Source: Planctomycetota bacterium (GTDB lineage Bacteria > Planctomycetota > J058 > JAJDCP01). From it: 64,000 nucleotides of DNA. Positions 44,055 to 52,439 of this stretch are shown here, in pieces. Location: contig JAJDCP010000049.1 in NCBI GenBank assembly GCA_029260765.1, positions 55,106 to 119,105 of the forward strand, given 5' to 3'. Below the pieces are notes generated by a model that saw only the letters and a list, made by a program, of their open reading frames with translations, was not told the DNA's origin and did not search any database. How positions within the stretch are numbered: position 1 is the first letter of the stretch; each line of letters begins with the position of its first letter. Position numbers and translations under genes: made by a program.

Positions 44055-45734
44055 GTGGCGGGAAGTCCAAAGCGCGTCCTGGTCATCGACGATGATCGCC
44101 TGGAAGTCGCGGGTCTCAAGGGCCATCTGGCTCGGCAAGGGATCGATGACATCACCTGCATCGAGCGTGTGGCCGAAGCCGGAGCCTTGCTCGCTGAAGG
44201 CAGCTATCATTGCATCTTTCTCGCGAGTCTCGGCAACGGACGTATCTCTGAAGGCCTGAAGTTCTTGCGCAACCGCGTCCAGGAGTCGACGCCCATCCTG
44301 CTGTTGGTCGGGTCAGACGAGCAGGAACAGGCGGAGAAGCTGCGCGAGCTCGGCGCGGCCGACGTGTTGGTGCGGCGACGGTATTCTACCGAGCTGATCG
44401 AGCGGGCGCTGCGCTACTCGACCCAGATCGCGCGGCTGCAGGCGCAGCTGCATCATGCCCAGCGGAAGCTCGAATCGATCACCCACAAAGACGCGGTCAC
44501 CGGTCTGCTCAACGCCGAGGGCATCGAATCGGCCTTCAGCTATGAGCTCGAACGTTCGCACCGCACTGGGGCTCCGGCCGCAGTCTTGCTGGTTGTGTGT
44601 TCCAACCTGGCAAAGATCGCCGAGAACTTTGGCGCGGAGGCGCGTGGCAAGGCTCTCTGCCTGCTCGCCGACTGCCTGCGGCGATCGACTCGGGGGACAG
44701 ACTTCCTCGCTCGGGTCGACGCTGATGCGCTTGTCGTCCTGCTTCCTGAGACTTCGCTGGCCGAGGCAGTTGTCGTCGGCAACCGCATCTCGCTTGAGAA
44801 CCGGCAACATCCCCTGATCTGCTACGATGCCCACGTGCCGTTGGTGCTGTCTCTGGGGACGACCCTGGTGTGCGAAGGCATGGGCAAGCTGCACGAGGTG
44901 GTGCAAACCATCGGGCCGCAGCTGAGCTTCAGCCAGAAGCGCCGGGGCGAGATCGCGGTCGTGCCTTCGGGAGGCGCAGCCCAACAACCGAGTCCTGAAC
45001 AGCTGCAGTCTTTTGGCGAGCAGCTGATTCAGGGGATTGGTCTGAAGGTCGTCTGCCAGGCAGCCTTCGATCTCGAGCTACAACGTCCCATCTATCACGA
45101 GTTTCTGGTTCGCGGTCCTGAGGGCATCAAACGTCCCGACATGATGTTCTCGGTGGCTCGGCAGCTGGCGATCGTACCCGAGGTCGATCTCTCCTGTCTG
45201 CGCGCATGCATCGAATCGGCCCGCCATTTTCAGGCCGCGGCCGCCGTCTGTTTCAATCTGTTTCCCGAGACCATTCTGCATTCCCTGGAAGCGTTGAAAG
45301 TGCTCTTCCGGCAAGAGAGTGGCGGCCAGACCTTCTGCATCGACATCAACTGTCAGTGGGTTGTGGGAGGTGCTGAGGGATTGCACCAGGCCCTCGCCGA
45401 ACTGAGAGCCATCGGTGTCGAGACCAGCCTCGATGACATGAGCTTCAGCCGATCGGGGCTGGAGACGCTCTATCTGCTGCGGCCAAAGATCGTCAAGACG
45501 CAGCGTGATCTCTGCCACGACATCGCCAACCGGCCGGCCCGCCAGCGCATCATGCAACGCTTGCTGTCGATCTGCAGTTCGATGGGCACGCAGTTGGTTG
45601 CGGTAGGGGTTGAGAACGAGGAAGACCTGGCCGCGGTGCAAGAGATCGGCGTGAAATACGGCCAGGGTTACTTCCTCGGCCGGCCCTTCACCTTCGTCGG
45701 TGAGCCCCCGCCCTCGGGTTGGCGGCGCAGTTGA
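44055..45734 (+). CDS. REC-GGDEF-EAL protein with all three active sites degenerate
   Basis: 559 residues from GTG 44055 (GGGGGTAGG upstream). The receiver domain (about 5-120) has the acidic pair (IDDD) but Ala/Ser where the phospho-accepting Asp should be (CIFLASLGNG). The GGDEF domain (about 140-300) lacks the motif: RVDADALVVLL stands in its place, so no cyclase activity. The EAL domain (about 325-550) reads EFL for EAL (YHEFLVRG) and keeps DD (SLDDMSF), Lys (IVKTQRD) and the final QGYFLGRP, but the metal-binding Glu of the IxxTE strand (CIDINCQW) and AEGVE (AVGVE) are changed. It probably binds cyclic di-GMP or a partner rather than making or cleaving it. Confidence 0.85.
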   Translation: MAGSPKRVLVIDDDRLEVAGLKGHLARQGIDDITCIERVAEAGALLAEGSYHCIFLASLGNGRISEGLKFLRNRVQESTPILLLVGSDEQEQAEKLRELGAADVLVRRRYSTELIERALRYSTQIARLQAQLHHAQRKLESITHKDAVTGLLNAEGIESAFSYELERSHRTGAPAAVLLVVCSNLAKIAENFGAEARGKALCLLADCLRRSTRGTDFLARVDADALVVLLPETSLAEAVVVGNRISLENRQHPLICYDAHVPLVLSLGTTLVCEGMGKLHEVVQTIGPQLSFSQKRRGEIAVVPSGGAAQQPSPEQLQSFGEQLIQGIGLKVVCQAAFDLELQRPIYHEFLVRGPEGIKRPDMMFSVARQLAIVPEVDLSCLRACIESARHFQAAAAVCFNLFPETILHSLEALKVLFRQESGGQTFCIDINCQWVVGGAEGLHQALAELRAIGVETSLDDMSFSRSGLETLYLLRPKIVKTQRDLCHDIANRPARQRIMQRLLSICSSMGTQLVAVGVENEEDLAAVQEIGVKYGQGYFLGRPFTFVGEPPPSGWRRS

Positions 45735-47386
45735 GCGAGGCGGAGCCGTCCCAGAAGTCCGAGCCCAGCGAAAAACCCCCGCGGTTCGGAGGACGCCGCC
45801 CCGGCTTGCTGGTCGAAGCAAGTGCCGGCCCCCACGGCCCGGTGCTTGTGCTGCGCCAGCGAAGCTGGGTCCTGTTCAGATTTGGGCTGTTCATGCTGCT
45901 GGCGCACGGTGGATTGTGCGCGTGTGTAGTCTTCCTGGCCTGGCTGCCCACCCGCGACCTCTCTGGCCTGCAGCTGGTAGGGCTGGGGCTGTTCGCATGC
46001 GTCTACCTCTCTGCCGTGGTGGTGACCGTGCGTGCCCGCCGGCGCCGTCGGCTCGAATGGCTGCCTGAGGAGGCTGTGCTCCGGCTCGATGGGAAGGAGA
46101 TGCCCGCTGCAGGGCTCGCCGGCGTCGGGCTGGTGAGCGGGCGCGGCTTGTTCGCAGCGCCGTACCGGCTGGTGTTGCTGCGCCGGGCGGAAGACCCTCT
46201 GTTGCTGGCGGTCGATGTCAGCTTCCGCGCGGCCGAGCAGGCCGCCACGACCATCCGGACCTGGCTGGGACACGCGGAGACCCAGGACCGAGCGCGACCT
46301 GCGCCGCGTTTTGAGCACCTCGAGTTGCAGGCCGCCAGTGACCTGGTGACGGTGACGGCCCACCCAGAGGGCATAGACATCGTCTACCGGCGTCGGGCTC
46401 AACTGTTCATACCCCATCTCGTGGCCCTGGCGTGGATGGCGGGCTTCGGCTTTCAGGATATGCGTGACGGCGACATCCCCTGGACGGCGGGGTTGCTGTT
46501 CGCATCGACGCTCTGGTCTCTGTGGGCGCTGATGCAGAGCCGACAGGCCCGCATCGATGCGCAGGGCGTTTTGCACACAGAGGTCCGCCCCATCCTGGGC
46601 TCGGTGAAGCGTGAAAGCTTCGAGGCGCCCACGCTCCGGCTCGAGATCAACTCCCAGGGGAGGCTGTGTCTCATGGCTGAAGACAAACTGAAGCGCAAGT
46701 TCCTGCTGTTCGATGCCGCAGACCCGCTGGGAATTGAGCGCTTCAGCGCCGTGCTGCGCCGCATGCCGGGGCTTCAGCTCAGCAAAGTCGGTCTGCCCCA
46801 GCGGCCCCGTTGGGACGGAGGCGCGTTGGTGCTGGCCGACGGCATGCTGCGGGTCGTGCATGAGCGCGCAGGCCTGCGCAGCCACTCGCGCGCCGCGGTT
46901 CTCTATCAACGGCCGGTGGTGCCGTTGTTTGCTCTGGGGCTCGCTCCGTTCGCAACCGCCCTGCTCGACATCGCGGGGAAGCCGAGGGCGGCTCTGCTGG
47001 GACAACTGCTGCTCGCGTTCGTGGCCGTGCTGTTGTTGGTTCATGGCTTGCGCGGCATCCTCGCCTGGCGCCGGCCCGTCGAGTTGCGTCTGGAAGAGGA
47101 CCTGCTGCGCGTGCAGCGCGGGAGCGGGTCGAGGACGTTGCGGCTGGACAGTGTATCCAGAGCCGAGCTGCGGCGGCTGTGGCCCTGGCCCCTCAGCGAG
47201 CTGCTGCCGGCCTGGCAGTTGGTGCTCGAAGTCGCAGGCCGGCCCGAGCAGCTGGCCATCGCCGAGCGAGCCGAGACCCTCGAGCCCGCGCGTGCCTGGT
47301 TGGAGACGCTGCTGCGGGCGGATGAGGATTGGGACGCGAGCGCTGAAGAGCTTGAGAAACCCGCGCCGCTCGAGGAGCCTGGCTAG
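45731..47386 (+). CDS. Multi-span membrane protein of unknown function
   Basis: About 551 residues. No ATG or GTG is near the beginning; TTG 45731 overlaps the stop of the preceding gene by four bases (TTGA) and is preferred, TTG 45719 being an alternative. Paired membrane segments occur at about 45-100, 225-265 and 390-440, each pair followed by a soluble beta-rich stretch (EWLPEEAVLRLDGKEMPAAG, VTVTAHPEGIDIVYRRRAQ, VELRLEEDLLRVQRGSGS). This triple repeat of two spans plus a PH-like beta domain suggests internal duplication. No family is recognised. Coupling to the REC-GGDEF-EAL gene suggests the two act together. It converges on the peptidase gene 10 bases away. Confidence 0.7.
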   Translation: MSEAEPSQKSEPSEKPPRFGGRRPGLLVEASAGPHGPVLVLRQRSWVLFRFGLFMLLAHGGLCACVVFLAWLPTRDLSGLQLVGLGLFACVYLSAVVVTVRARRRRRLEWLPEEAVLRLDGKEMPAAGLAGVGLVSGRGLFAAPYRLVLLRRAEDPLLLAVDVSFRAAEQAATTIRTWLGHAETQDRARPAPRFEHLELQAASDLVTVTAHPEGIDIVYRRRAQLFIPHLVALAWMAGFGFQDMRDGDIPWTAGLLFASTLWSLWALMQSRQARIDAQGVLHTEVRPILGSVKRESFEAPTLRLEINSQGRLCLMAEDKLKRKFLLFDAADPLGIERFSAVLRRMPGLQLSKVGLPQRPRWDGGALVLADGMLRVVHERAGLRSHSRAAVLYQRPVVPLFALGLAPFATALLDIAGKPRAALLGQLLLAFVAVLLLVHGLRGILAWRRPVELRLEEDLLRVQRGSGSRTLRLDSVSRAELRRLWPWPLSELLPAWQLVLEVAGRPEQLAIAERAETLEPARAWLETLLRADEDWDASAEELEKPAPLEEPG

Positions 47387-47396
47387 GACTGTGGAA

Positions 47397-48809
47397 TCAG
47401 TCTTCGACAGGGTTGCGTGGCAGCGGCTGTTCCATTTCCGCGACTGCATACACCAGGGCCGCGATGCTCGCCGTACCCAACTCGAGCTCGCGAGGATGCA
47501 CCTTGTCGAGGGTGTCATTGGCCGCGTGATGGTAGTCGAAGTAACGCTGGCCGTCGGGCAGGTAGCCGACCAACACAACTCCAGAGGGCCCCAGCGGGGA
47601 AATGTCGGCCCCTCCTCCGCCCGGAAACACCGTGCCCGCGCCCGTTTCCACCAGCAGGTTGGCGACACTCTGCAGGATCTCCAGGGCTTCGGGGTTGGCA
47701 TTGCTGGTGAAGCCGCGCGGAGTGAAGCCGCCGCGGTCCGACTCCAAAGCCAGCACATGCTTCTCGAGTGCGTCCTCGTGCGCCGCGGCATAGGCCCGTC
47801 CGCCTCGCAGACCGTTCTCTTCATTCATGTACAGCACGACGCGCAACGTGCGCCGCGGCCGCAGGTCGAGCTCTTGCAACAGCCGCACCGCCTCGAGCGC
47901 ATGGCAGCAGCCCGCACCATCGTCGTGCGCGCCCTGTCCGACATCCCAGGCATCGAGGTGCCCCGACACGACCACGATCTCGTCGGGCAGCTCACGGCCG
48001 ACCAGCTCGCCGACTACGTTGAAAGAGGGTGCATCCTCATGCCACTCACAGCTCAGCAGCAAGTGCAGCCGAACGGGTCCCTTCTGCAGCAGCGCGGAGA
48101 TGCGTTCCGCAGCCAGAGTGCTGACCGCGGCACTCGGGATGCGCGGTACGTCATCGGCGTAACGCATGCCCCCGGTATGGGGCACATCGTCAAGGCGCGT
48201 GGTCATCGAGCGCACCACCACCGCGACCGCCCCCAGCCGGGCCGCTTCGATGGCACCCTGCGTGCGTTGGTTGACCGCGCCGCCGTACGCGCGCATGGTG
48301 TTGAGCTCGGTCGGATCCATCGGCCGGTTGAAGAACACAATCCGTCCTGGCACCTCGTCGGCCCGCGCGGCCAGCTCGTCGAAATCATGCACCTCCAGCA
48401 CCTCGGCCTGGATACCCCCTTCGGGCGTGGCGACGCTGCCTCCCAGGGCCAGCAGCGGCAGCTCTTCCCCCGTCGCCTGCTCGGGCGCCAACAACCGCAA
48501 CTCGCTGCGCGGACCGCGCTCCCAGTGAGGCACCAGACAGGGCTCGAGACGGACATTCTCGAGCCCGAGCTCCTCCATGGTCTTGCGCCCCCATTCGACG
48601 GCCGCCGCCGCCGCGGGAGAGCCAGACAGCCGCCGCGGCGCGACCGTGCAGAGCTCTTGTAGCAGCTGCCAGGTGTGCTCTTCGGTCAAGGCGTGGGCGA
48701 TGATGCGTTCGAAGGCGTCTTCGAAGGTCTGTTGTTCCGCTTCGCTGAGCTGAGCGTGGGCCGTGGGCAACAGCGCGCACAAGAGCACGCTCATCAGGAT
48801 GCTGCGCAT
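47397..48809 (-). CDS. Secreted M28-family metallopeptidase with PA domain
   Basis: 470 residues from ATG 48809 (GAGGAGA upstream). A signal peptide (about 1-19, cut after AHA). A PA (protease-associated) insertion covers about 120-250. The M28 zinc-dependent core (about 260-460) shows SGHLDAWDVGQGAHDDGAG (first His and bridging Asp), YMNEENGLRGG (catalytic Glu pair), ESDRGG (Asp/Glu ligand) and FDYHHAANDTLDKV (last His). All ligands are present, so it should be an active aminopeptidase or glutamate carboxypeptidase-like enzyme in the periplasm or outside. It is the second gene of an operon, 10 bases after the glycosyltransferase. Confidence 0.92.
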   Translation of the reverse strand: MRSILMSVLLCALLPTAHAQLSEAEQQTFEDAFERIIAHALTEEHTWQLLQELCTVAPRRLSGSPAAAAAVEWGRKTMEELGLENVRLEPCLVPHWERGPRSELRLLAPEQATGEELPLLALGGSVATPEGGIQAEVLEVHDFDELAARADEVPGRIVFFNRPMDPTELNTMRAYGGAVNQRTQGAIEAARLGAVAVVVRSMTTRLDDVPHTGGMRYADDVPRIPSAAVSTLAAERISALLQKGPVRLHLLLSCEWHEDAPSFNVVGELVGRELPDEIVVVSGHLDAWDVGQGAHDDGAGCCHALEAVRLLQELDLRPRRTLRVVLYMNEENGLRGGRAYAAAHEDALEKHVLALESDRGGFTPRGFTSNANPEALEILQSVANLLVETGAGTVFPGGGGADISPLGPSGVVLVGYLPDGQRYFDYHHAANDTLDKVHPRELELGTASIAALVYAVAEMEQPLPRNPVED

Positions 48810-48819
48810 GGAGATCTCC

Positions 48820-49758
48820 TCAAGGGTTCGATGGCGCCGGCTCGAAACCGCGCGCCTCGCTCTCGACCCAACCGGGCCGCCGTTTGACTTCTTGGTAGAT
48901 GCGTCCGACGTATTCTCCCACCACGCCCAGGCAGAGCAGCTGCACACCGCCGAGAAAGAACAGCGCGCAGCCCAGGCCCAGCTGCGGCGGGCCCCAGGTC
49001 TCGCCTGCCAGGGCCTGCAAGCCGGCATAGCCGCCCACAAGCGCCGCTCCAGCGCACGTCAGCAGGCCCAGCCAGCCGATCATGCGTAGCGGCACGGTCG
49101 AGAACGCCAGAATGCCGTCGCTGGCAAGCGCGAGCATCATGCCCAGCGTGTAGTGGCTGCTGCCCGCGTGGCGGGCCGCGCGCTCGTATTCGATGCCCAG
49201 CTGGCGGAACCCCAGCCACGCCCGCATGCCTCGTAGGAAGGGACGGTGCTCGGGCATAGCCAGCAGGGCATCGACGGCGCGCCGATCGAGCAGGCTGAAA
49301 TCTCCGGCATCGAGCGGCATCGGGGTCTGCGACAAGAACCGCAGACAGCGGTAGAACAGGCGATAGCTCACCCGTCGAGGCCACGACTCTTTGCGTCGCC
49401 GGCGCACGCCATAGATGACCTGATAGCCCTCGCGCCACTTGTCGATGAAGGTCTGCAGCAGCTCCGGAGGGTCTTGCAGGTCGGCGTCGATGACCATCAC
49501 GGCCTGCCCGCGCGCCCGGGCCAAGCCTGCAGAGATGGCCGCCTGCTGCCCGAAGTTGCGCGCCAGCCGCACAGGTTTCCAGCGCGCATCGCGGGCATGC
49601 AGCGCGCACAGCGCCTGCCAGGTGGCGGGCTCGGAACCGTCATCGACGACGATGACCTCGTAGGGCAGCTGCCAACTCTCGGCGGCGCGGCTCAACCTCT
49701 CGAAGGTCGCAGGCAGCACCGCCGATTCGTTGTAGCAGGGGATCACGACGGACAGCAT
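48820..49758 (-). CDS. CsbB/GtrB-type membrane glycosyltransferase (family 2)
   Basis: 312 residues from ATG 49758 (MLSVVIPCYNE, the normal family start); the frame runs 18 codons further up. The GT2 catalytic part (about 1-215) has VVDDGSEPATW, RNFGQQAAISAGL, the metal-binding IDADLQDPPE and GVRRRRKESW. Two membrane segments follow (about 225-300), and the ending VGEYVGRIYQEVKRRP is typical of polyisoprenyl-phosphate sugar transferases such as CsbB, GtrB and ArnC. It should move a sugar from a nucleotide to undecaprenyl phosphate at the cytoplasmic face. A YfhO-like gene lies divergently upstream, as in the CsbB-YfhO glycosylation pair of Firmicutes. Confidence 0.9.
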   Translation of the reverse strand: MLSVVIPCYNESAVLPATFERLSRAAESWQLPYEVIVVDDGSEPATWQALCALHARDARWKPVRLARNFGQQAAISAGLARARGQAVMVIDADLQDPPELLQTFIDKWREGYQVIYGVRRRRKESWPRRVSYRLFYRCLRFLSQTPMPLDAGDFSLLDRRAVDALLAMPEHRPFLRGMRAWLGFRQLGIEYERAARHAGSSHYTLGMMLALASDGILAFSTVPLRMIGWLGLLTCAGAALVGGYAGLQALAGETWGPPQLGLGCALFFLGGVQLLCLGVVGEYVGRIYQEVKRRPGWVESEARGFEPAPSNP

Positions 49759-49856
49759 GGCCAGTTTCCGGTTGCGCAGTATTTGGGGGTGCCCGATCAT
49801 AGCAGACTGCATGCCCCCACACCGGTGTCACTGTCAACTGCCTGCCGAGGGAATCC

Positions 49857-52439
49857 ATGCCACCACCGGTTGTCAGCCCCGAATCTTCCCGCACTCTGCG
49901 CGTCGTGATCGTGCTGCTCGGCTGTCTGTTGCCCCAGGCAGTGCTGTTCGCCCCTTCGCTGCTCGGCCAGAAATTGTTGCTGCCGCTGGACGTGCTCACA
50001 CAGGACAGGTACTACTACAGCCCGGAGACGACGCCCCAAGGGCTGCGGGCCGTCGACCTGGACGTCAACGATCCGGTGGTCGACTTCGAGCATCGCCGCC
50101 GCTTCGCCGCCCGAGAGCTGCGGGCCGGCCGGCTGCCGCTTTGGAGGCCAGAGATCTTCGCGGGCAAGCCCTTTGCGCGCTTCGGCAAGTATTCTCCCTT
50201 CTTCCTGATCTACGTGCTCTTTCCCAGCGCCTACAGCCTGGTCTGGATCCAGCTGCTCAAGGCTCTGGTGGCCGGCTGCGGTGCCTACCTGTTTCTGCGC
50301 CGCGCGCTGGCCGTGAGCTTCTGGCCGGCGGCCGTGGCCGCTTGGTGCTGGCCGCTGAGCGGTTCCTGTTTGCTTTGGCTGCAGTTCCCCAACTCCTCCA
50401 TCTACCCGTTCTTTCCCTGGATGCTGCTCGCTTGCCAGCAGGCGGTGCTGCGCCTGCGCAGCTGGGGAGTCCCCCTGCTGGCACTGACGACGACCTTCTG
50501 TCTCGTGAGCGGAGCCCCGGATGTCGCAGGCCAGGCGATGCTGGCAGCCGGGCTCTGCGGCCTGTGGTGGCTCGTGCCAGGACGACGCCGCGCAGGGCTG
50601 GCCGCGCTGACGCTGGGTTTTGGGCTGGGAATCCTGCTGGCGGCGGCCTACCTGCTTCCTCTGTACGCCTACCAGCAGACCAGCCGGAGGGCGCAGCTGC
50701 GGGCTGAAGGACTGGAGGAGCGGGCGCCGGTCGGGATCGCGGCTCTGCCCCAGGTGGTTTTTCCCGCGATCTATGGCAGCAACCGCTACGACGCCGTCCG
50801 CACGCTCGGCGCGAGTGGCCAGCTCGACGCCGACTTCGTCCGCATCGAGAGCAGCGCGGGCGCCTACGTCGGGTTGCTCGCGACCCTGTTTCTGGCGCCC
50901 CTTGCCTGGTGTCTACCAGGACGTCGGCGGACCTGCCTGCTGTGGACCGGTCTGGCGCTGCTCGGCCTCTCCTACAGCTTGAACCTGCCCGGCTTCGTGC
51001 AGCTGTGGCGGCTTCCCGGACTGAACATGATGTCGCACAACCGCCTGGTGTTCGTCAGCGCCTGGGCGCTTCTGTGCCTGGCCGCGTTGGGACTCGAGCA
51101 GCTGCGCCGCGGAGCGCTGCGGCGCCGGGTCTACATGCTCGGCCTGGCGGCGCTGCTGGCGGTCGCTGCGTGCGCCTTGTCGGTGCGTGCTTTCGACCAA
51201 CCCGAGCCCCTCGCCAGCACGATGCACCAGACCATCGCGGAGGAGGGCGCCTTCCGGTACGTCAGCAGCAGCGCGCAAGCCGATGCCATCCGGCAGTCTT
51301 TCCAACGCAGCCAGCTATGGATGGCGGGTCTGGCACTGCTGGGCTGCGGGCTCTGGTTGTTTGTCTGGCGGTCTGCCACGGTGCAGGCGCCACAACCTGC
51401 GGTGCCGCCGCCCGGCAAGCCCAAGACGGGCCGCAAGCAGGGCAAGAAGCGGGCCGCCGCGCCTCACGCCACAGCACCCCCGCCCCGTGTGCCGCGCTGG
51501 TTGTTTCCTCTGGTTGCGGGGCTGTGTCTGCTCGAGTTGCTGGTCTTCGGCTGGGGTCTCAACGCGCAGGCCGATCCTGCCCACGACTTTCCCCCCATCG
51601 CTGTGCTCGAGCGCCTGCGAGAACGGGCAGATGGCCGCGTGACGGGGGTGCATTGCCTGCCGGCCAACCTGCTGGCCACGCACAGCCTGCGCGATGTCTG
51701 CGGCTACGATGGCCTCGATCCTGCCGACCTGGTCGAGCTGCTCGAGCCGTTGTGCGACCCCCGCGCGCCCCAGAATGAACAGGCGCGCCTGCAGTGGTTC
51801 TTTCCCCGCCTCGGCCTCGATCCAGCCACGGGGCTGCGGCTCGGGGGGGTGCTCGACATGCTGCAGCTGCGCTACCTGGTGTTTATCGGAGAGGTGGGGG
51901 GCATCGCGCCCATCATGCAGCAGCAGGGCTACACTGTCGTCGAGAACCCGCGAGCGATGCCGCGCGCCTGGGTGGTAGAACACGTCGCTGTGGCTGGCTC
52001 GCACCAGGAGCTGCTCGAGCGCTTGTGGGAGGCCGAGTTCCAACCGGCGCAGCAGGCCTGGCTTGAGCAACCGACAGGCTTGGACGGGCCAGCCAAAGGC
52101 ACGGCGCGGGTGCGCGCGGAGCATGCTGGTTGGCTGGAACTCGAGCTCGAGATGCAGACGCCCGGGCTGGTCGTGATCTCTGAACGCTGGGATGCCGGCT
52201 GGCAGGCGAGCGTGGATGGCGCGCCCGCGGCCGTGATACGGGTCAATGGAGTGTTGCAGGGGGTCGAAGTCGGGGTCGGGGCGCGCACGCTACAGCTCCG
52301 CTATACGCCCTCCGGGTTCTTGACGGGAAGCCTCCTGACGGGCTTCGCGGCGCTGGCGCTGGCGGTCTTCGGCCTGTGGGTCTGGCGGGAAGACCCTACT
52401 GCAGCACCTCCGTCTCCGGCCACGCCATGCTCCAGTTGA
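49857..52439 (+). CDS. YfhO-like multi-span membrane protein
   Basis: 860 residues, close in length to Bacillus YfhO. About 12 membrane segments cover residues 15-520; a large loop after the first (about 40-120, DVLTQDRYYYSPETTPQGL, GRLPLWRPEIFAGKPF) is typical of YfhO/GT-C glycosyltransferase-like proteins, and the C-terminal soluble part (about 590-830) ends in a beta-sandwich (LVVISERWDAGWQASVDGAPAAVIRVNG) before a last span. YfhO proteins transfer a sugar from undecaprenyl phosphate onto an envelope polymer. The pairing with a divergent CsbB-type transferase supports such a role. A basic Lys/Pro-rich cytoplasmic loop lies near residue 525-550. The 3' end overlaps the convergent DUF3179 gene by 44 bases. 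Confidence 0.85.
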   Translation: MPPPVVSPESSRTLRVVIVLLGCLLPQAVLFAPSLLGQKLLLPLDVLTQDRYYYSPETTPQGLRAVDLDVNDPVVDFEHRRRFAARELRAGRLPLWRPEIFAGKPFARFGKYSPFFLIYVLFPSAYSLVWIQLLKALVAGCGAYLFLRRALAVSFWPAAVAAWCWPLSGSCLLWLQFPNSSIYPFFPWMLLACQQAVLRLRSWGVPLLALTTTFCLVSGAPDVAGQAMLAAGLCGLWWLVPGRRRAGLAALTLGFGLGILLAAAYLLPLYAYQQTSRRAQLRAEGLEERAPVGIAALPQVVFPAIYGSNRYDAVRTLGASGQLDADFVRIESSAGAYVGLLATLFLAPLAWCLPGRRRTCLLWTGLALLGLSYSLNLPGFVQLWRLPGLNMMSHNRLVFVSAWALLCLAALGLEQLRRGALRRRVYMLGLAALLAVAACALSVRAFDQPEPLASTMHQTIAEEGAFRYVSSSAQADAIRQSFQRSQLWMAGLALLGCGLWLFVWRSATVQAPQPAVPPPGKPKTGRKQGKKRAAAPHATAPPPRVPRWLFPLVAGLCLLELLVFGWGLNAQADPAHDFPPIAVLERLRERADGRVTGVHCLPANLLATHSLRDVCGYDGLDPADLVELLEPLCDPRAPQNEQARLQWFFPRLGLDPATGLRLGGVLDMLQLRYLVFIGEVGGIAPIMQQQGYTVVENPRAMPRAWVVEHVAVAGSHQELLERLWEAEFQPAQQAWLEQPTGLDGPAKGTARVRAEHAGWLELELEMQTPGLVVISERWDAGWQASVDGAPAAVIRVNGVLQGVEVGVGARTLQLRYTPSGFLTGSLLTGFAALALAVFGLWVWREDPTAAPPSPATPCSS

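Noticed and set aside
45668..47824. 718-codon minus-strand open frame opposite the membrane protein
   Set aside because: Gln/Arg/His-rich composition with no domain; the plus-strand gene has membrane spans and is coupled to its neighbour.
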